Below, piece by piece: positions 1-6,496 of a DNA stretch of 6,496 nucleotides (its first letter is position 1; each line of letters starts with the position of its first letter). Origin of the DNA: Methylomicrobium sp. (lineage in GTDB: Bacteria; Pseudomonadota; Gammaproteobacteria; Methylococcales; Methylomonadaceae); assembly GCA_007135635.1 (NCBI GenBank), contig SLIO01000163.1, forward strand, positions 1 to 6,496. The letters are read 5' to 3'. Made by a program: the position numbers and the translations under genes. The notes under the pieces are model-generated. The model did not search any database, was not told where the DNA came from, and saw only the letters and a list, made by a program, of their open reading frames with translations.

Positions 1-3000
1 CGCACCAATTCAGAACCCAACACAAGGAAGCCTTGGATGGTTTGCGAATTGCCCGTGCTTTGGTTGTCTGGTTTCATCAAGCCTTCGGTAGCCAAGGTAA
101 GGGCTTCAAGCCCGGTCCTTTTATTCCACCCGAAGACCCCAGCCGCGAACTGCGCGACTTGACGATCCAGATAGAACAACTCAAGGCGCAACTGCAAGAC
201 GCCAACCAGCAAGCCGAATCGGATCAACTATTGATCGATTTGATCGCACGCGAAAAAGAACAGTATGCGGTTTTGGCCGAACAAATGGATTCCGAATCGC
301 GCATCTTCGAGCAGATGGCTCAAGAACAGGAGCAACTTTTACAACAGGAACGGCAAGTCTTCGAAGCCCGCTTGCAAGCCGCATTAGAAAACCAAGCGCA
401 AACCAGCCGAGAAATCGAAGCGACCGTCAAAAAGGCCGGCAGCATTGAGCCCTCACTTAATGAAGAACTCACCCGAATCCTTATCGATCAGCAATTGATT
501 GCAACCGGTTGGGATGCGGATACGGAGCAACTGACTTACCAAAAAGGCGCAAGACCCGAAAAAGGCAAAAACAAAGCGATTGCCGAATGGCCCACCAAGG
601 GCAAACAAAGCGCCGATTACGTGTTGTTTGCCGGATTGACGCCGATCGCCGTGGTCGAAGCCAAGCGCGAAAACGTCAATGTTGCCGGCAAAATCTCTCA
701 AGCCGAACGTTATTCGCGCGGCTTTACACCCACCACAATCATGCAACCGGCATGGCAACAGCAGGGCCGCACTATCGCTTGGCCGGATCACGAAGACGGC
801 CATTACCAAATTCCGTTCGTGTATTCCTGCAACGGCCGGCCATTCGTCAAACAACTCGCCGAACAATCCGGAACCTGGTTCCGTGACGTGCGCGAACCAT
901 CCAACCTAGCTAAACCCTTACCCGACTTTCACAGCCCCGAAGGTTTATTGGACAAACTGGCACGTAGCAAAGCAGCGGCGGAAGAAAAACTAAAACTAGA
1001 AGGCTTTGCTTATCTGCGTCTGCGCGATTATCAAAAAAATGCCGTACAAGCAGTCGAAGCGGCATTGGAAGTCAATCAAACCGATTGTCTGCTGGCGATG
1101 GCGACCGGTACCGGTAAAACCCGCACCATCATCGGGTTGATGTACCGGTTTTTGAAAACCGAACGCTTCAAACGCATTTTGTATTTGGTGGACCGTACCG
1201 CGTTGGGTCAACAGGCCATTGATGTCTTCAACGATGCGCCATTGGAACAAAATCAAACTTTATCGAAAATCTACAACGTTGCCGAGTTGGGCGACATGGC
1301 CGCCGAAGCGGAAACCCGGATTCAAGTCTCGACCGTGCAGGCCATGGTCAAACGTATCTTTCAATCCGACAATCCGCTTTGCATCGACGCCTACGATTGC
1401 ATAATCGTCGATGAAGCTCATAGAGGTTACGCGCTGGATCAGGACATGACCGAAGGAGAGCTGGCAATGCGCGACACGGCACAATATTTATCCAGCTACC
1501 GCCGCGTCTTGGATTATTTCGACGCGGTTAAAATCGGCCTGACCGCCACGCCCGCCAAACACACCACCGAAATTTTCGGAAAGCCGGTGTACACCTATTC
1601 CTACCGCGAAGCCGTGGCAGACGATTGGCTGATAGACCACGAGCCGCCGATTCGGTACGAAACCTTGCTGATGCAAAAAGGCATTCGATTCGCCAAGGGC
1701 AGTCAGGTCAACGTCATCAATACCCAAACCGGCGCGGTTGAACTGGCTACGCTGGACGACGACATGAATTTCGATATCGAAGACTTCAATCGCCGCGTCA
1801 TCAGTCCTGCCTTCAATAAAGTGATCTGCAAGGAATTGGTCAAAGAACTCGATCCGTTCGGCGACGAAAAAACCTTGATCTTCTGCGCCTCCGATCGTCA
1901 TGCCGACATGGTCAAGCGCATCCTAGACCGGCTCTACAAAAAGATGTACGGCGACGACTATAACGAAGCGGCGGTCAAAAAAATCACCGGTCAAAGCGAC
2001 AAAGTCAACCAATTGATTCGCCAATTCAAAAACGAACGCTACCCCAGCATTGCGATTACCGTGGACTTGCTTACCACCGGCATCGACGTGCCGAAAATCT
2101 GCAACTTGGTTTTTTTCCGCCGTGTGCGGTCGCGGATTCTCTATGAGCAAATGCTGGGTCGCGGCACGCGCCGTTGCGATGAAATCGGTAAAACTGTCTT
2201 TAGAATCTACGATCCGGTCGATATCTATGCAACGCTGCAGGAAGTCAGCGATATGAAACCGTTGGTCAAAGACCCCAGCGTCTCGATCGAGCAACTCATC
2301 GAAGAACTCAACAATTCCGAGAGTTTCACCGCTGCCGGAAATAAACCCGGAACCAATCATGCTCACGACGTACTGGATGCCCTCAGCCAACGTATCATGC
2401 GGATTCTGCGCAAAGCAAAAACCAAGGCCGCCACTAAACCGGCATTACAACAAAAGCTAGTCGAACTGGAAGGGCTGTGGGGCATCGCGCCGGAAAAACT
2501 GCATCAACATCTGCATCAACTCGGCCCGCAACAAGCGGCCCGGTTCATTCAGGGCAACGTTAATCTCATCAACCAATTGCAACAGGTCAAAAATCTGCTG
2601 GGCTCAGAATATTTCCCGCTGATTGCCGAACATGAAGACGAACTGAAAATTCGCGAACAAAGCTACGGCCCATACGACAAGCCCGCCGATTACCTGGAAA
2701 GCTTCAACGACTTTATCAAACGCCAAATCAACCAGTCGGCGGCGCTGGCGGTCGTGGTCAACAAACCGAAAGATTTAACCCGCGATCAACTACGCGAAAT
2801 CCGTTTGTTGTTGGATCAACACGGTTACAGCGAAGCCAAACTGCAAAGCGCCTGGCGTAACCAAACCAACCAAGACATCGCTGCCGGCATCATCGGCTAT
2901 ATCCGCCAAGCGGCGATCGGCGAAGCGTTGATACCGTTCGAACAGCGAGTAACACAAGCGATGCAAAAAATTTACGCTTTGCATCTCTGGACGCCGGTGC

Positions 3001-3179
3001 AACGAAAATGGCTGGACCGGCTGGCGAAACAACTGAGCCACGAAGTCGTCATCGATCAACAATTCGTCAATCGCGTGTTTGCTAACGATGGCGGCGCAAA
3101 AAGGCTTAATCAGTTGTTGGATCAGCAGTTGGATGTCGTTCTGGACAAATTTAGTGAACAACTTTGGCAAACAGGTTAA
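1..3179 (+). CDS. hsdR: Type I restriction enzyme subunit R (HsdR), 5'-truncated
   Basis: This is the motor and nuclease subunit of a type I restriction complex, which translocates DNA with ATP and cuts it when the site is unmethylated. Residues are counted from the TTG at 33; ten more in-frame codons lie upstream with no stop, so the gene begins outside the window and that TTG is probably internal. The first visible residues (ALDGLRIARALVVWFHQAFG) resemble the end of the DUF4145-like N-terminal domain of EcoEI-type HsdR. A Gln/Glu-rich coiled coil follows (about 36-130). Next is a PD-(D/E)xK nuclease with D195, E209-x-K211 and QxxxY at 223-227. The SF2 helicase motor has Walker A ATGTGKT 357-363, DEAH 460-463, GLTATP 502-507, motif V DLLTTGIDVP 678-687 and motif VI QMLGRGTRR 706-714. 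The C-terminal part, after about 760, fits the EcoEI_R_C type. All catalytic motifs are intact and no frameshift is seen. Confidence 0.96.
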   Translation, partial: HQFRTQHKEALDGLRIARALVVWFHQAFGSQGKGFKPGPFIPPEDPSRELRDLTIQIEQLKAQLQDANQQAESDQLLIDLIAREKEQYAVLAEQMDSESRIFEQMAQEQEQLLQQERQVFEARLQAALENQAQTSREIEATVKKAGSIEPSLNEELTRILIDQQLIATGWDADTEQLTYQKGARPEKGKNKAIAEWPTKGKQSADYVLFAGLTPIAVVEAKRENVNVAGKISQAERYSRGFTPTTIMQPAWQQQGRTIAWPDHEDGHYQIPFVYSCNGRPFVKQLAEQSGTWFRDVREPSNLAKPLPDFHSPEGLLDKLARSKAAAEEKLKLEGFAYLRLRDYQKNAVQAVEAALEVNQTDCLLAMATGTGKTRTIIGLMYRFLKTERFKRILYLVDRTALGQQAIDVFNDAPLEQNQTLSKIYNVAELGDMAAEAETRIQVSTVQAMVKRIFQSDNPLCIDAYDCIIVDEAHRGYALDQDMTEGELAMRDTAQYLSSYRRVLDYFDAVKIGLTATPAKHTTEIFGKPVYTYSYREAVADDWLIDHEPPIRYETLLMQKGIRFAKGSQVNVINTQTGAVELATLDDDMNFDIEDFNRRVISPAFNKVICKELVKELDPFGDEKTLIFCASDRHADMVKRILDRLYKKMYGDDYNEAAVKKITGQSDKVNQLIRQFKNERYPSIAITVDLLTTGIDVPKICNLVFFRRVRSRILYEQMLGRGTRRCDEIGKTVFRIYDPVDIYATLQEVSDMKPLVKDPSVSIEQLIEELNNSESFTAAGNKPGTNHAHDVLDALSQRIMRILRKAKTKAATKPALQQKLVELEGLWGIAPEKLHQHLHQLGPQQAARFIQGNVNLINQLQQVKNLLGSEYFPLIAEHEDELKIREQSYGPYDKPADYLESFNDFIKRQINQSAALAVVVNKPKDLTRDQLREIRLLLDQHGYSEAKLQSAWRNQTNQDIAAGIIGYIRQAAIGEALIPFEQRVTQAMQKIYALHLWTPVQRKWLDRLAKQLSHEVVIDQQFVNRVFANDGGAKRLNQLLDQQLDVVLDKFSEQLWQTG

Positions 3180-3207
3180 TGTCGGAACCATCAATCTATG
3201 CTAGGTG

Positions 3208-3236
3208 TTGCGTATGTTATTTAGTACTTCTATGAT
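3208..3236 (+). promoter_or_regulatory. Candidate sigma-70-type promoter for fic-hsdM-hsdS
   Basis: The -35-like TTGCGT is at 3208-3213 and the -10-like TATGAT at 3231-3236. They match the consensus at 3/6 and 5/6 positions, with a 17-base spacer. Transcription would start near 3243 and leave a leader of about 130 bases before fic. A second TATGAT at 3282-3287 has only a poor -35 partner. Such matches are common by chance in AT-rich DNA, so this is a candidate only, supported by its location and the dyads around it. Confidence 0.35.
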
Positions 3237-3256
3237 ACATAAAATACTTTTTGTAT
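3235..3256. promoter_or_regulatory. Imperfect 22-base palindrome, possible operator
   Basis: The sequence reads ATACA at 3235-3239 and TGTAT at 3252-3256, with a partly symmetric AT-rich centre; 9 of 11 base pairs are symmetric around 3245.5. It overlaps the candidate -10 box and the predicted transcription start, which is where a repressor would act. AT-rich DNA raises the chance of such symmetry. The binding protein is unknown; the winged-helix-like end of the neighbouring Fic protein is one candidate. Confidence 0.3.
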
Positions 3257-3278
3257 TTTTCGTCATACGCAAAGTTTT

Positions 3279-3308
3279 TTGTATGATGAAAGTGCTTCCT
3301 TGATACAA
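3279..3308. promoter_or_regulatory. Imperfect 30-base dyad, possible operator
   Basis: TTGTAT at 3279-3284 pairs with ATACAA at 3303-3308, and an inner AAG (3290-3292) pairs with CTT (3295-3297). In total 11 of 15 pairs are symmetric around 3293.5. Its outer hexamers are the same TTGTAT element seen at 3251 and 3331, which makes a shared binding protein plausible. It lies in the leader of the predicted fic transcript, so an RNA structure is also possible, though the pairing is too interrupted to be a strong hairpin. Confidence 0.3.
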
Positions 3309-3374
3309 GACAGAATAAACAAAAACAACTTTGTATTATTCTACTGTCAGAAGTTCTAGTTCCATTTTTTGAAT

Positions 3375-4499
3375 ATGACTCCCTACCTTCCAGACGCTTT
3401 ACCGCTGAAAAACCTTGACTATGCACGGCTCATCACGCTGGTCGGCGAAGCCAATGCCGCTCTTGCCGAATATAGCGGCATGCTGCAAGGCATTGTTAAT
3501 CCAGCGATTATGCTATCGCCGCTGACCAATCAGGAAGCCGTGTTGTCATCCAAAATCGAGGGAACACAGGCAACTGTAGAAGAAGTGTTGGAACATGAAG
3601 CGGGCGAACAATTCGATCAACATAAAAATACCGATATCAAGGAAATTCAAAACTATCGCAAAGCATTGATCTTGGCTCAACAAGACTTGGCGTCCGGACG
3701 CCGGATCACCTTAAGTTTACTGCTTCAGCTTCATCAAATTTTGCTGGATAGTGTTCGAGGACAGGCAAAAAATCCAGGGGAATTTCGCAAGGAGCAAAAC
3801 TGGATTGGTCGTCCCGGTTGTAGCATGGAACAAGCTAGTTTTGTACCGCCTTCACCACTACAACTTTTGGATCATCTGGAAGCCTGGCAGGCTTACCTGG
3901 CAAGCAACGATTTCGATGTACTGGCACAAACCGCAATTATCCATGCGCAATTCGAATTGATTCATCCTTTCAAAGACGGCAACGGGCGCATCGGCCGGCT
4001 ATTAATTCCACTGTTTCTTTACGCCAAAGGCAGGCTCCCGAGCCCCATGTTCTATCTATCGGATTATTTGGAAAGTCATCGCGATGAGTACTACGAGCGA
4101 TTGTCGGCCATTTCTGAAGAAGGGGACTGGACGGGGTGGATCAAGTTTTTTTTACAAGCCGTCAGCTTGCAGGCAAAAAGCAATGTTCAGCGTGTGCGGT
4201 TCATCATGGCCTTATATGAACAAACTAAAGAGCAAGTGAGAGAATTGACCCACTCTCAGCACACCGCGCAATTGGTAGATACCTTGTTTGATCGACCCAT
4301 TTTTCGGGTAAGCGATTTTGTCCAGCGCTCAGGGATCAACAAGCCTACCTTACATGGATTGCTGCGCCAGTTGATGCAACCTACCGGCCCGCTCACGATA
4401 TTAAAGGAAGGTGCCGGACGCAGGCCGGCCATCTATGCGTTTCCACAATTACTCAATATCTGTGAAGGAAAATCGGTCCTTCCGGAACATTCACATTAA
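3375..4499 (+). CDS. fic: Fic-domain protein (probable AMP transferase) with C-terminal winged-helix-like region
   Basis: Fic proteins usually transfer AMP from ATP to a hydroxyl side chain of a target protein. Counted from the ATG at 3375 (374 aa), the N-terminal Fic_N-like part starts PYLPDALPLKNLDY and holds the inhibitory motif S58-S-K-I-E62-G63, the (S/T)xxxE(G/N) type that blocks the active site from within the same chain (class II). The catalytic motif HPFKDGNGRIGR at 197-208 is complete, with H197 as the general base. Residues of about 295-355 look like a winged helix (VSDFVQRSGINKPTLHGLLR). Overall layout and length resemble the Shewanella oneidensis Fic protein of known structure. 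A TTG six bases upstream (3369) is in frame; I prefer the ATG. There is no clear Shine-Dalgarno. The gene stops 14 bases before hsdM, so it is likely cotranscribed with hsdM and hsdS. Its target is unknown, and regulator, toxin and guard roles are all open. Confidence 0.93.
   Translation: MTPYLPDALPLKNLDYARLITLVGEANAALAEYSGMLQGIVNPAIMLSPLTNQEAVLSSKIEGTQATVEEVLEHEAGEQFDQHKNTDIKEIQNYRKALILAQQDLASGRRITLSLLLQLHQILLDSVRGQAKNPGEFRKEQNWIGRPGCSMEQASFVPPSPLQLLDHLEAWQAYLASNDFDVLAQTAIIHAQFELIHPFKDGNGRIGRLLIPLFLYAKGRLPSPMFYLSDYLESHRDEYYERLSAISEEGDWTGWIKFFLQAVSLQAKSNVQRVRFIMALYEQTKEQVRELTHSQHTAQLVDTLFDRPIFRVSDFVQRSGINKPTLHGLLRQLMQPTGPLTILKEGAGRRPAIYAFPQLLNICEGKSVLPEHSH
4146..4153 (+). other. Eight-T tract with U UUU UUA slippery heptamer inside fic
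   Basis: Codons TTT TTT TTA (Phe258-Phe259-Leu260 of Fic) contain T-TTT-TTA in the correct frame for a -1 tandem slip. After such a slip the ribosome would add 21 codons and stop at TGA 4217-4219, giving a Fic core without the C-terminal winged-helix-like region. Loss of one T in the DNA would also cut off that region. I see no obvious stimulatory stem downstream, and Phe-Phe-Leu is an ordinary sequence here, so function is unproven. Confidence 0.25.
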
Positions 4500-4513
4500 T
4501 CACCCCTCCTAAC

Positions 4514-6067
4514 ATGAGCAATAACGAAATCGTCCAAAAACTTTGGAACCTCTGCGACGTGCTGCGCGACGACGGCATCAACTACTCGGATTATGTTACT
4601 GAGCTGGTCTTGCTGCTGTTCATCAAAATGGAATACGAAAACACCGAGGCCGGTATACTGCAAAAACACAAACTGCCGGAAGGCTGCCGCTGGCCGGATT
4701 TGACCAAGTTATCAGGCTTGAATCTGCTCAACCATTACCGGCAAATGCTACTGGATTTATCCAAAAGCGACGATCATCTGATTGCCGCCATCTATGCCGA
4801 CGCGCAAACCCGCTTGCGCGAACCTCGGCATCTGGAACAACTGATCAAAAGCCTGGATGCCATCGACTGGTTCAGTGCCAAACGGGATGGCCTGGGCGAT
4901 TTGTACGAAGGCCTGCTGGAGAAAAACGCCAGCGAAACGAAATCCGGTGCCGGGCAATACTTTACCCCGCGCCCGTTGATCGACAGCATCATCCGCTGCA
5001 TCAAGCCGCAAGCCGGCGAATTGATTCAAGACCCGGCCGCCGGTACCGCCGGTTTCCTAATCGCCGCCGATGCCTATATCAAACAGCACACCGACGACCT
5101 CTACGAGTTGGATGAAAAAGCCCAACGCTTCCAACGCAACCAAGCCTTTGTCGGCATGGAATTAGTGCCGGGCACTCGCCGCCTGGCCTTGATGAATTGT
5201 CTATTGCACGGCATGGAAGGCGACGACGAAGGCGTGGTGCATCTGGGCAATACTCTCGGCCAAGCCGGTACCCAACTGCCTAAGGCCAATGTAATTCTGA
5301 CCAATCCGCCGTTCGGCACCGCCAAGGGTGGCGAAGCCAGCGTTACTCGCGACGACTTCACCTACAAAACCAGCAACAAACAATTGGTGTTCTTGCAGCA
5401 CATTTACCGCAGCCTGAAACCAGGCGGGCGCGCCGCCGTGGTGTTGCCGGATAACGTGCTGTTTGAAGCCGGCGTCGGCAGCGATATCCGCCGCGACCTG
5501 ATGCACAAATGCAACCTGCACACGATACTGCGCCTACCGACCGGTATCTTTTACGCTCAAGGCGTGAAAACCAACGTGCTGTTTTTCAGCAAAGGTACAG
5601 CCGCCAATCCCAGACAGGAAGAAAACTGTACCGAGCAAGTCTGGGTCTATGATCTGCGTGCCAACATGCCCAGCTTCGGCAAGCGCACGCCATTCGGTGA
5701 ACAGCATCTGGCACCGTTCGAAGCGGTATTCAGCGCTGAAAGCCGTCAGGAAGGCGAATGGAGTTTTACCGGCAAAGAAGATGATGTAAACAAAACGCCG
5801 GAAGAATCCCGCTGGCGTTGCTTCAGCCGCGACTGGATCAAAACTCAAAAAGGCGATTCGCTCGATATTGCCTGGCTAAAAGATCAGGACAGCATTGATG
5901 CCGCCAGCCTGCCGGAGCCGGATGTCTTGGCTGCCGAAGCGATGAGCGAATTGACCGAGGCCTTGCGGGAGTTGGATGGGTTGATGCAGGCGTTTGGGGC
6001 GGGTGATCAGGCGCAAGTACAAAAGGATTTATTAGCCGAGGTGTTGGGGTTGGAGATCAAAGTATGA
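4514..6067 (+). CDS. hsdM: Type I DNA methyltransferase subunit M (HsdM)
   Basis: HsdM carries the S-adenosylmethionine-dependent N6-adenine methyltransferase activity; two copies bind one HsdS to form the modification enzyme. The 517-residue protein starts with an HsdM_N-type helical domain (about 5-130, with LWNLCDVLRDDGINYSDYV). The methyltransferase core has the GQYFTP element at 147-152, the SAM-binding motif DPAAGTAGF at 173-181 and the catalytic motif NPPF at 264-267. A conserved NVLFF segment is at 354-358. The C-terminal 100 or so residues are helical and would contact HsdS or HsdR. Length and motifs are normal and no lesion is seen. The ATG at 4514 follows the fic stop by 14 bases and has no Shine-Dalgarno; the preceding bases are CCCCTCCT instead. 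Translation may depend on ribosomes finishing fic. The stop overlaps the hsdS start. Confidence 0.97.
   Translation: MSNNEIVQKLWNLCDVLRDDGINYSDYVTELVLLLFIKMEYENTEAGILQKHKLPEGCRWPDLTKLSGLNLLNHYRQMLLDLSKSDDHLIAAIYADAQTRLREPRHLEQLIKSLDAIDWFSAKRDGLGDLYEGLLEKNASETKSGAGQYFTPRPLIDSIIRCIKPQAGELIQDPAAGTAGFLIAADAYIKQHTDDLYELDEKAQRFQRNQAFVGMELVPGTRRLALMNCLLHGMEGDDEGVVHLGNTLGQAGTQLPKANVILTNPPFGTAKGGEASVTRDDFTYKTSNKQLVFLQHIYRSLKPGGRAAVVLPDNVLFEAGVGSDIRRDLMHKCNLHTILRLPTGIFYAQGVKTNVLFFSKGTAANPRQEENCTEQVWVYDLRANMPSFGKRTPFGEQHLAPFEAVFSAESRQEGEWSFTGKEDDVNKTPEESRWRCFSRDWIKTQKGDSLDIAWLKDQDSIDAASLPEPDVLAAEAMSELTEALRELDGLMQAFGAGDQAQVQKDLLAEVLGLEIKV
6064..6067 (+). other. ATGA stop-start overlap coupling hsdM to hsdS
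   Basis: The hsdS start codon ATG (6064-6066) overlaps the hsdM stop codon TGA (6065-6067). This four-base overlap is a usual sign of translational coupling and fits the need to make M and S together. Confidence 0.9.
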
Positions 6068-6496
6068 TTGACTCATACCCTGGCGAATGGGTGGAAGCTC
6101 TTCTTCCAAATATTTGTACCCCAAAACAATGGAGAACAATTTCTACTAAAGAATTAACTAAAGATGGATATGTTGTTTATGGTGCTAACGGTACTATTGG
6201 TTTCTATTCGGCTTATACGCACGAAAAGCCAACATTAATGGTTACTTGTCGTGGAGCAAGTTGCGGAAATTTACATATTTCTGTGCCTTACGCCTATATA
6301 AACGGAAATGCAATGGCTTTGGATAATCTACCCGAAAGGTTTATCCAACTGAAATATCTTTTTTATGCATTGAAAGCCAGAGGATTAGATGATGCAATAT
6401 CCGGATCAGCGCAACCACAAATTACCCAACAAGGATTAGCAGAAGTAAATCTTCCAATAGCGCCTTTCGCCGAACAACGCCAAATCGCGGCCAAAC
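6064..6496 (+). CDS. hsdS: Type I specificity subunit S (HsdS), 3'-truncated
   Basis: HsdS chooses the DNA target: each of its two recognition domains reads one half of a split sequence, and it is the scaffold for HsdM and HsdR. The 144 visible residues cover the first recognition domain and the start of the central conserved region. The domain runs from about GEWVEALLPNI to residue 112. It includes YVVYGANGTIGFYS at 36-49, a TCRGASCG segment at 61-68 and YINGNAMAL at 78-86. The segment GSAQPQIT at 114-121 and the PFAEQRQIAAK end at 134-144 are typical of the family's recognition-domain-to-helix junction. The second recognition domain lies outside the window. The recognition-domain DNA is much more AT-rich than hsdM (about 37% GC over 6121-6420). 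The start is set by the ATGA overlap. Confidence 0.95.
   Translation, partial: MIDSYPGEWVEALLPNICTPKQWRTISTKELTKDGYVVYGANGTIGFYSAYTHEKPTLMVTCRGASCGNLHISVPYAYINGNAMALDNLPERFIQLKYLFYALKARGLDDAISGSAQPQITQQGLAEVNLPIAPFAEQRQIAAK

Larger units (their letters stand above)
3208..3272. repeat. 9-base perfect inverted repeat flanking the candidate promoter
   Basis: TTGCGTATG at 3208-3216 is the exact reverse complement of CATACGCAA at 3264-3272, with 47 bases between the arms. The left arm covers the candidate -35 hexamer. A long spacer makes a hairpin unlikely; two copies of a protein-binding half-site, or chance, are the alternatives. Confidence 0.4.
3180..3374. other. AT-rich intergenic regulatory gap between hsdR and fic
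   Basis: This gap of 195 bases has no credible gene. The stretch 3241-3300 is about 28% GC by hand count, against roughly 50% in hsdR. It holds a candidate promoter, a 9-base inverted repeat and two imperfect dyads. The hexamer TTGTAT or its complement ATACAA occurs at 3251-3256, 3279-3284, 3303-3308 and 3331-3336, with starts 28, 24 and 28 bases apart. I found no GC-rich stem followed by a T run that would end hsdR transcription, so read-through into fic is possible. No Shine-Dalgarno sequence is seen just before the fic start. Confidence 0.7.

Noticed and set aside
2110..2116. Seven-T tract in hsdR as a slippage or phase-variation site
   Set aside because: It encodes the conserved LVFFR segment of the helicase core, so amino-acid constraint is sufficient and truncation here would destroy the enzyme.
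3198..3224. Tiny plus-strand frame ATG...TAG of 8 codons, and another of 6 codons near 3285
   Set aside because: Too short to judge, no Shine-Dalgarno, and start-stop pairs this close arise by chance.
3180..3240. Rho-independent terminator after hsdR
   Set aside because: No GC-rich stem followed by a T run is present downstream of the stop codon.
3369..3371. TTG as the fic start
   Set aside because: It would add only two residues (Met-Asn). ATG at 3375 is a better start codon and is directly followed by the conserved N-terminal segment.
3217..3426. Minus-strand open frame of 69 codons across the hsdR-fic gap
   Set aside because: It runs antisense into the conserved N-terminus of Fic, its residues show no recognisable domain, and AT-rich noncoding DNA explains it.
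4500..4513. Resemblance of ATCACCCCTCCTAA to the 3' end of 16S rRNA as an rRNA fragment
   Set aside because: The match is short and interrupted by two extra C bases, and chance similarity is enough to explain it.
1..6496. CRISPR array, tRNA, insertion sequence or attachment site
   Set aside because: No regularly spaced long repeats, cloverleaf, transposase motif or flanking direct repeats were found; the window is almost wholly coding.

Overview
The window holds most of a type I restriction-modification locus with an extra gene inside it. All genes are on the + strand, in the order hsdR (5' end missing), a Fic-domain gene, hsdM, hsdS (3' end missing). The coding style suggests a mid-GC Gammaproteobacterium, possibly of the Methylococcales type. 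That is an impression from codon use and protein style, not a demonstrated placement.

Layout. Positions 1-3179 are hsdR, the nuclease and DNA-translocating ATPase subunit. Its frame is open to the left edge, so its true start lies outside the window. Positions 3180-3374 are a very AT-rich gene-free gap. It has a plausible sigma-70-like promoter and several imperfect dyads built on TTGTAT/ATACAA, and no convincing terminator. Positions 3375-4499 encode a Fic protein with a complete HPFxxGNGRxxR catalytic motif, an N-terminal S-x-x-x-E-G self-inhibitory motif and a C-terminal region that looks like a winged helix. Only 14 bases separate it from hsdM (4514-6067), the adenine methyltransferase subunit. 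The stop codon of hsdM overlaps the start of hsdS in an ATGA, so M and S are probably translationally coupled. hsdS runs off the right edge after its first target-recognition domain and the start of the central conserved segment.

How the genes may work together. HsdM plus HsdS form the modification enzyme, and adding HsdR gives the restriction complex. Because fic lies between hsdR and hsdM and is nearly contiguous with hsdM, a promoter in the 3180-3374 gap would drive fic-hsdM-hsdS apart from hsdR. The Fic protein could therefore be a regulator, or a guard/toxin module, of the restriction system. This is inference from gene order and domains only.

The most interesting points are the fic insertion with its dyad-rich upstream region, an eight-T tract in fic that forms a U UUU UUA slippery site where the catalytic core meets the C-terminal region, and the sharp drop in GC in the hsdS recognition domain.
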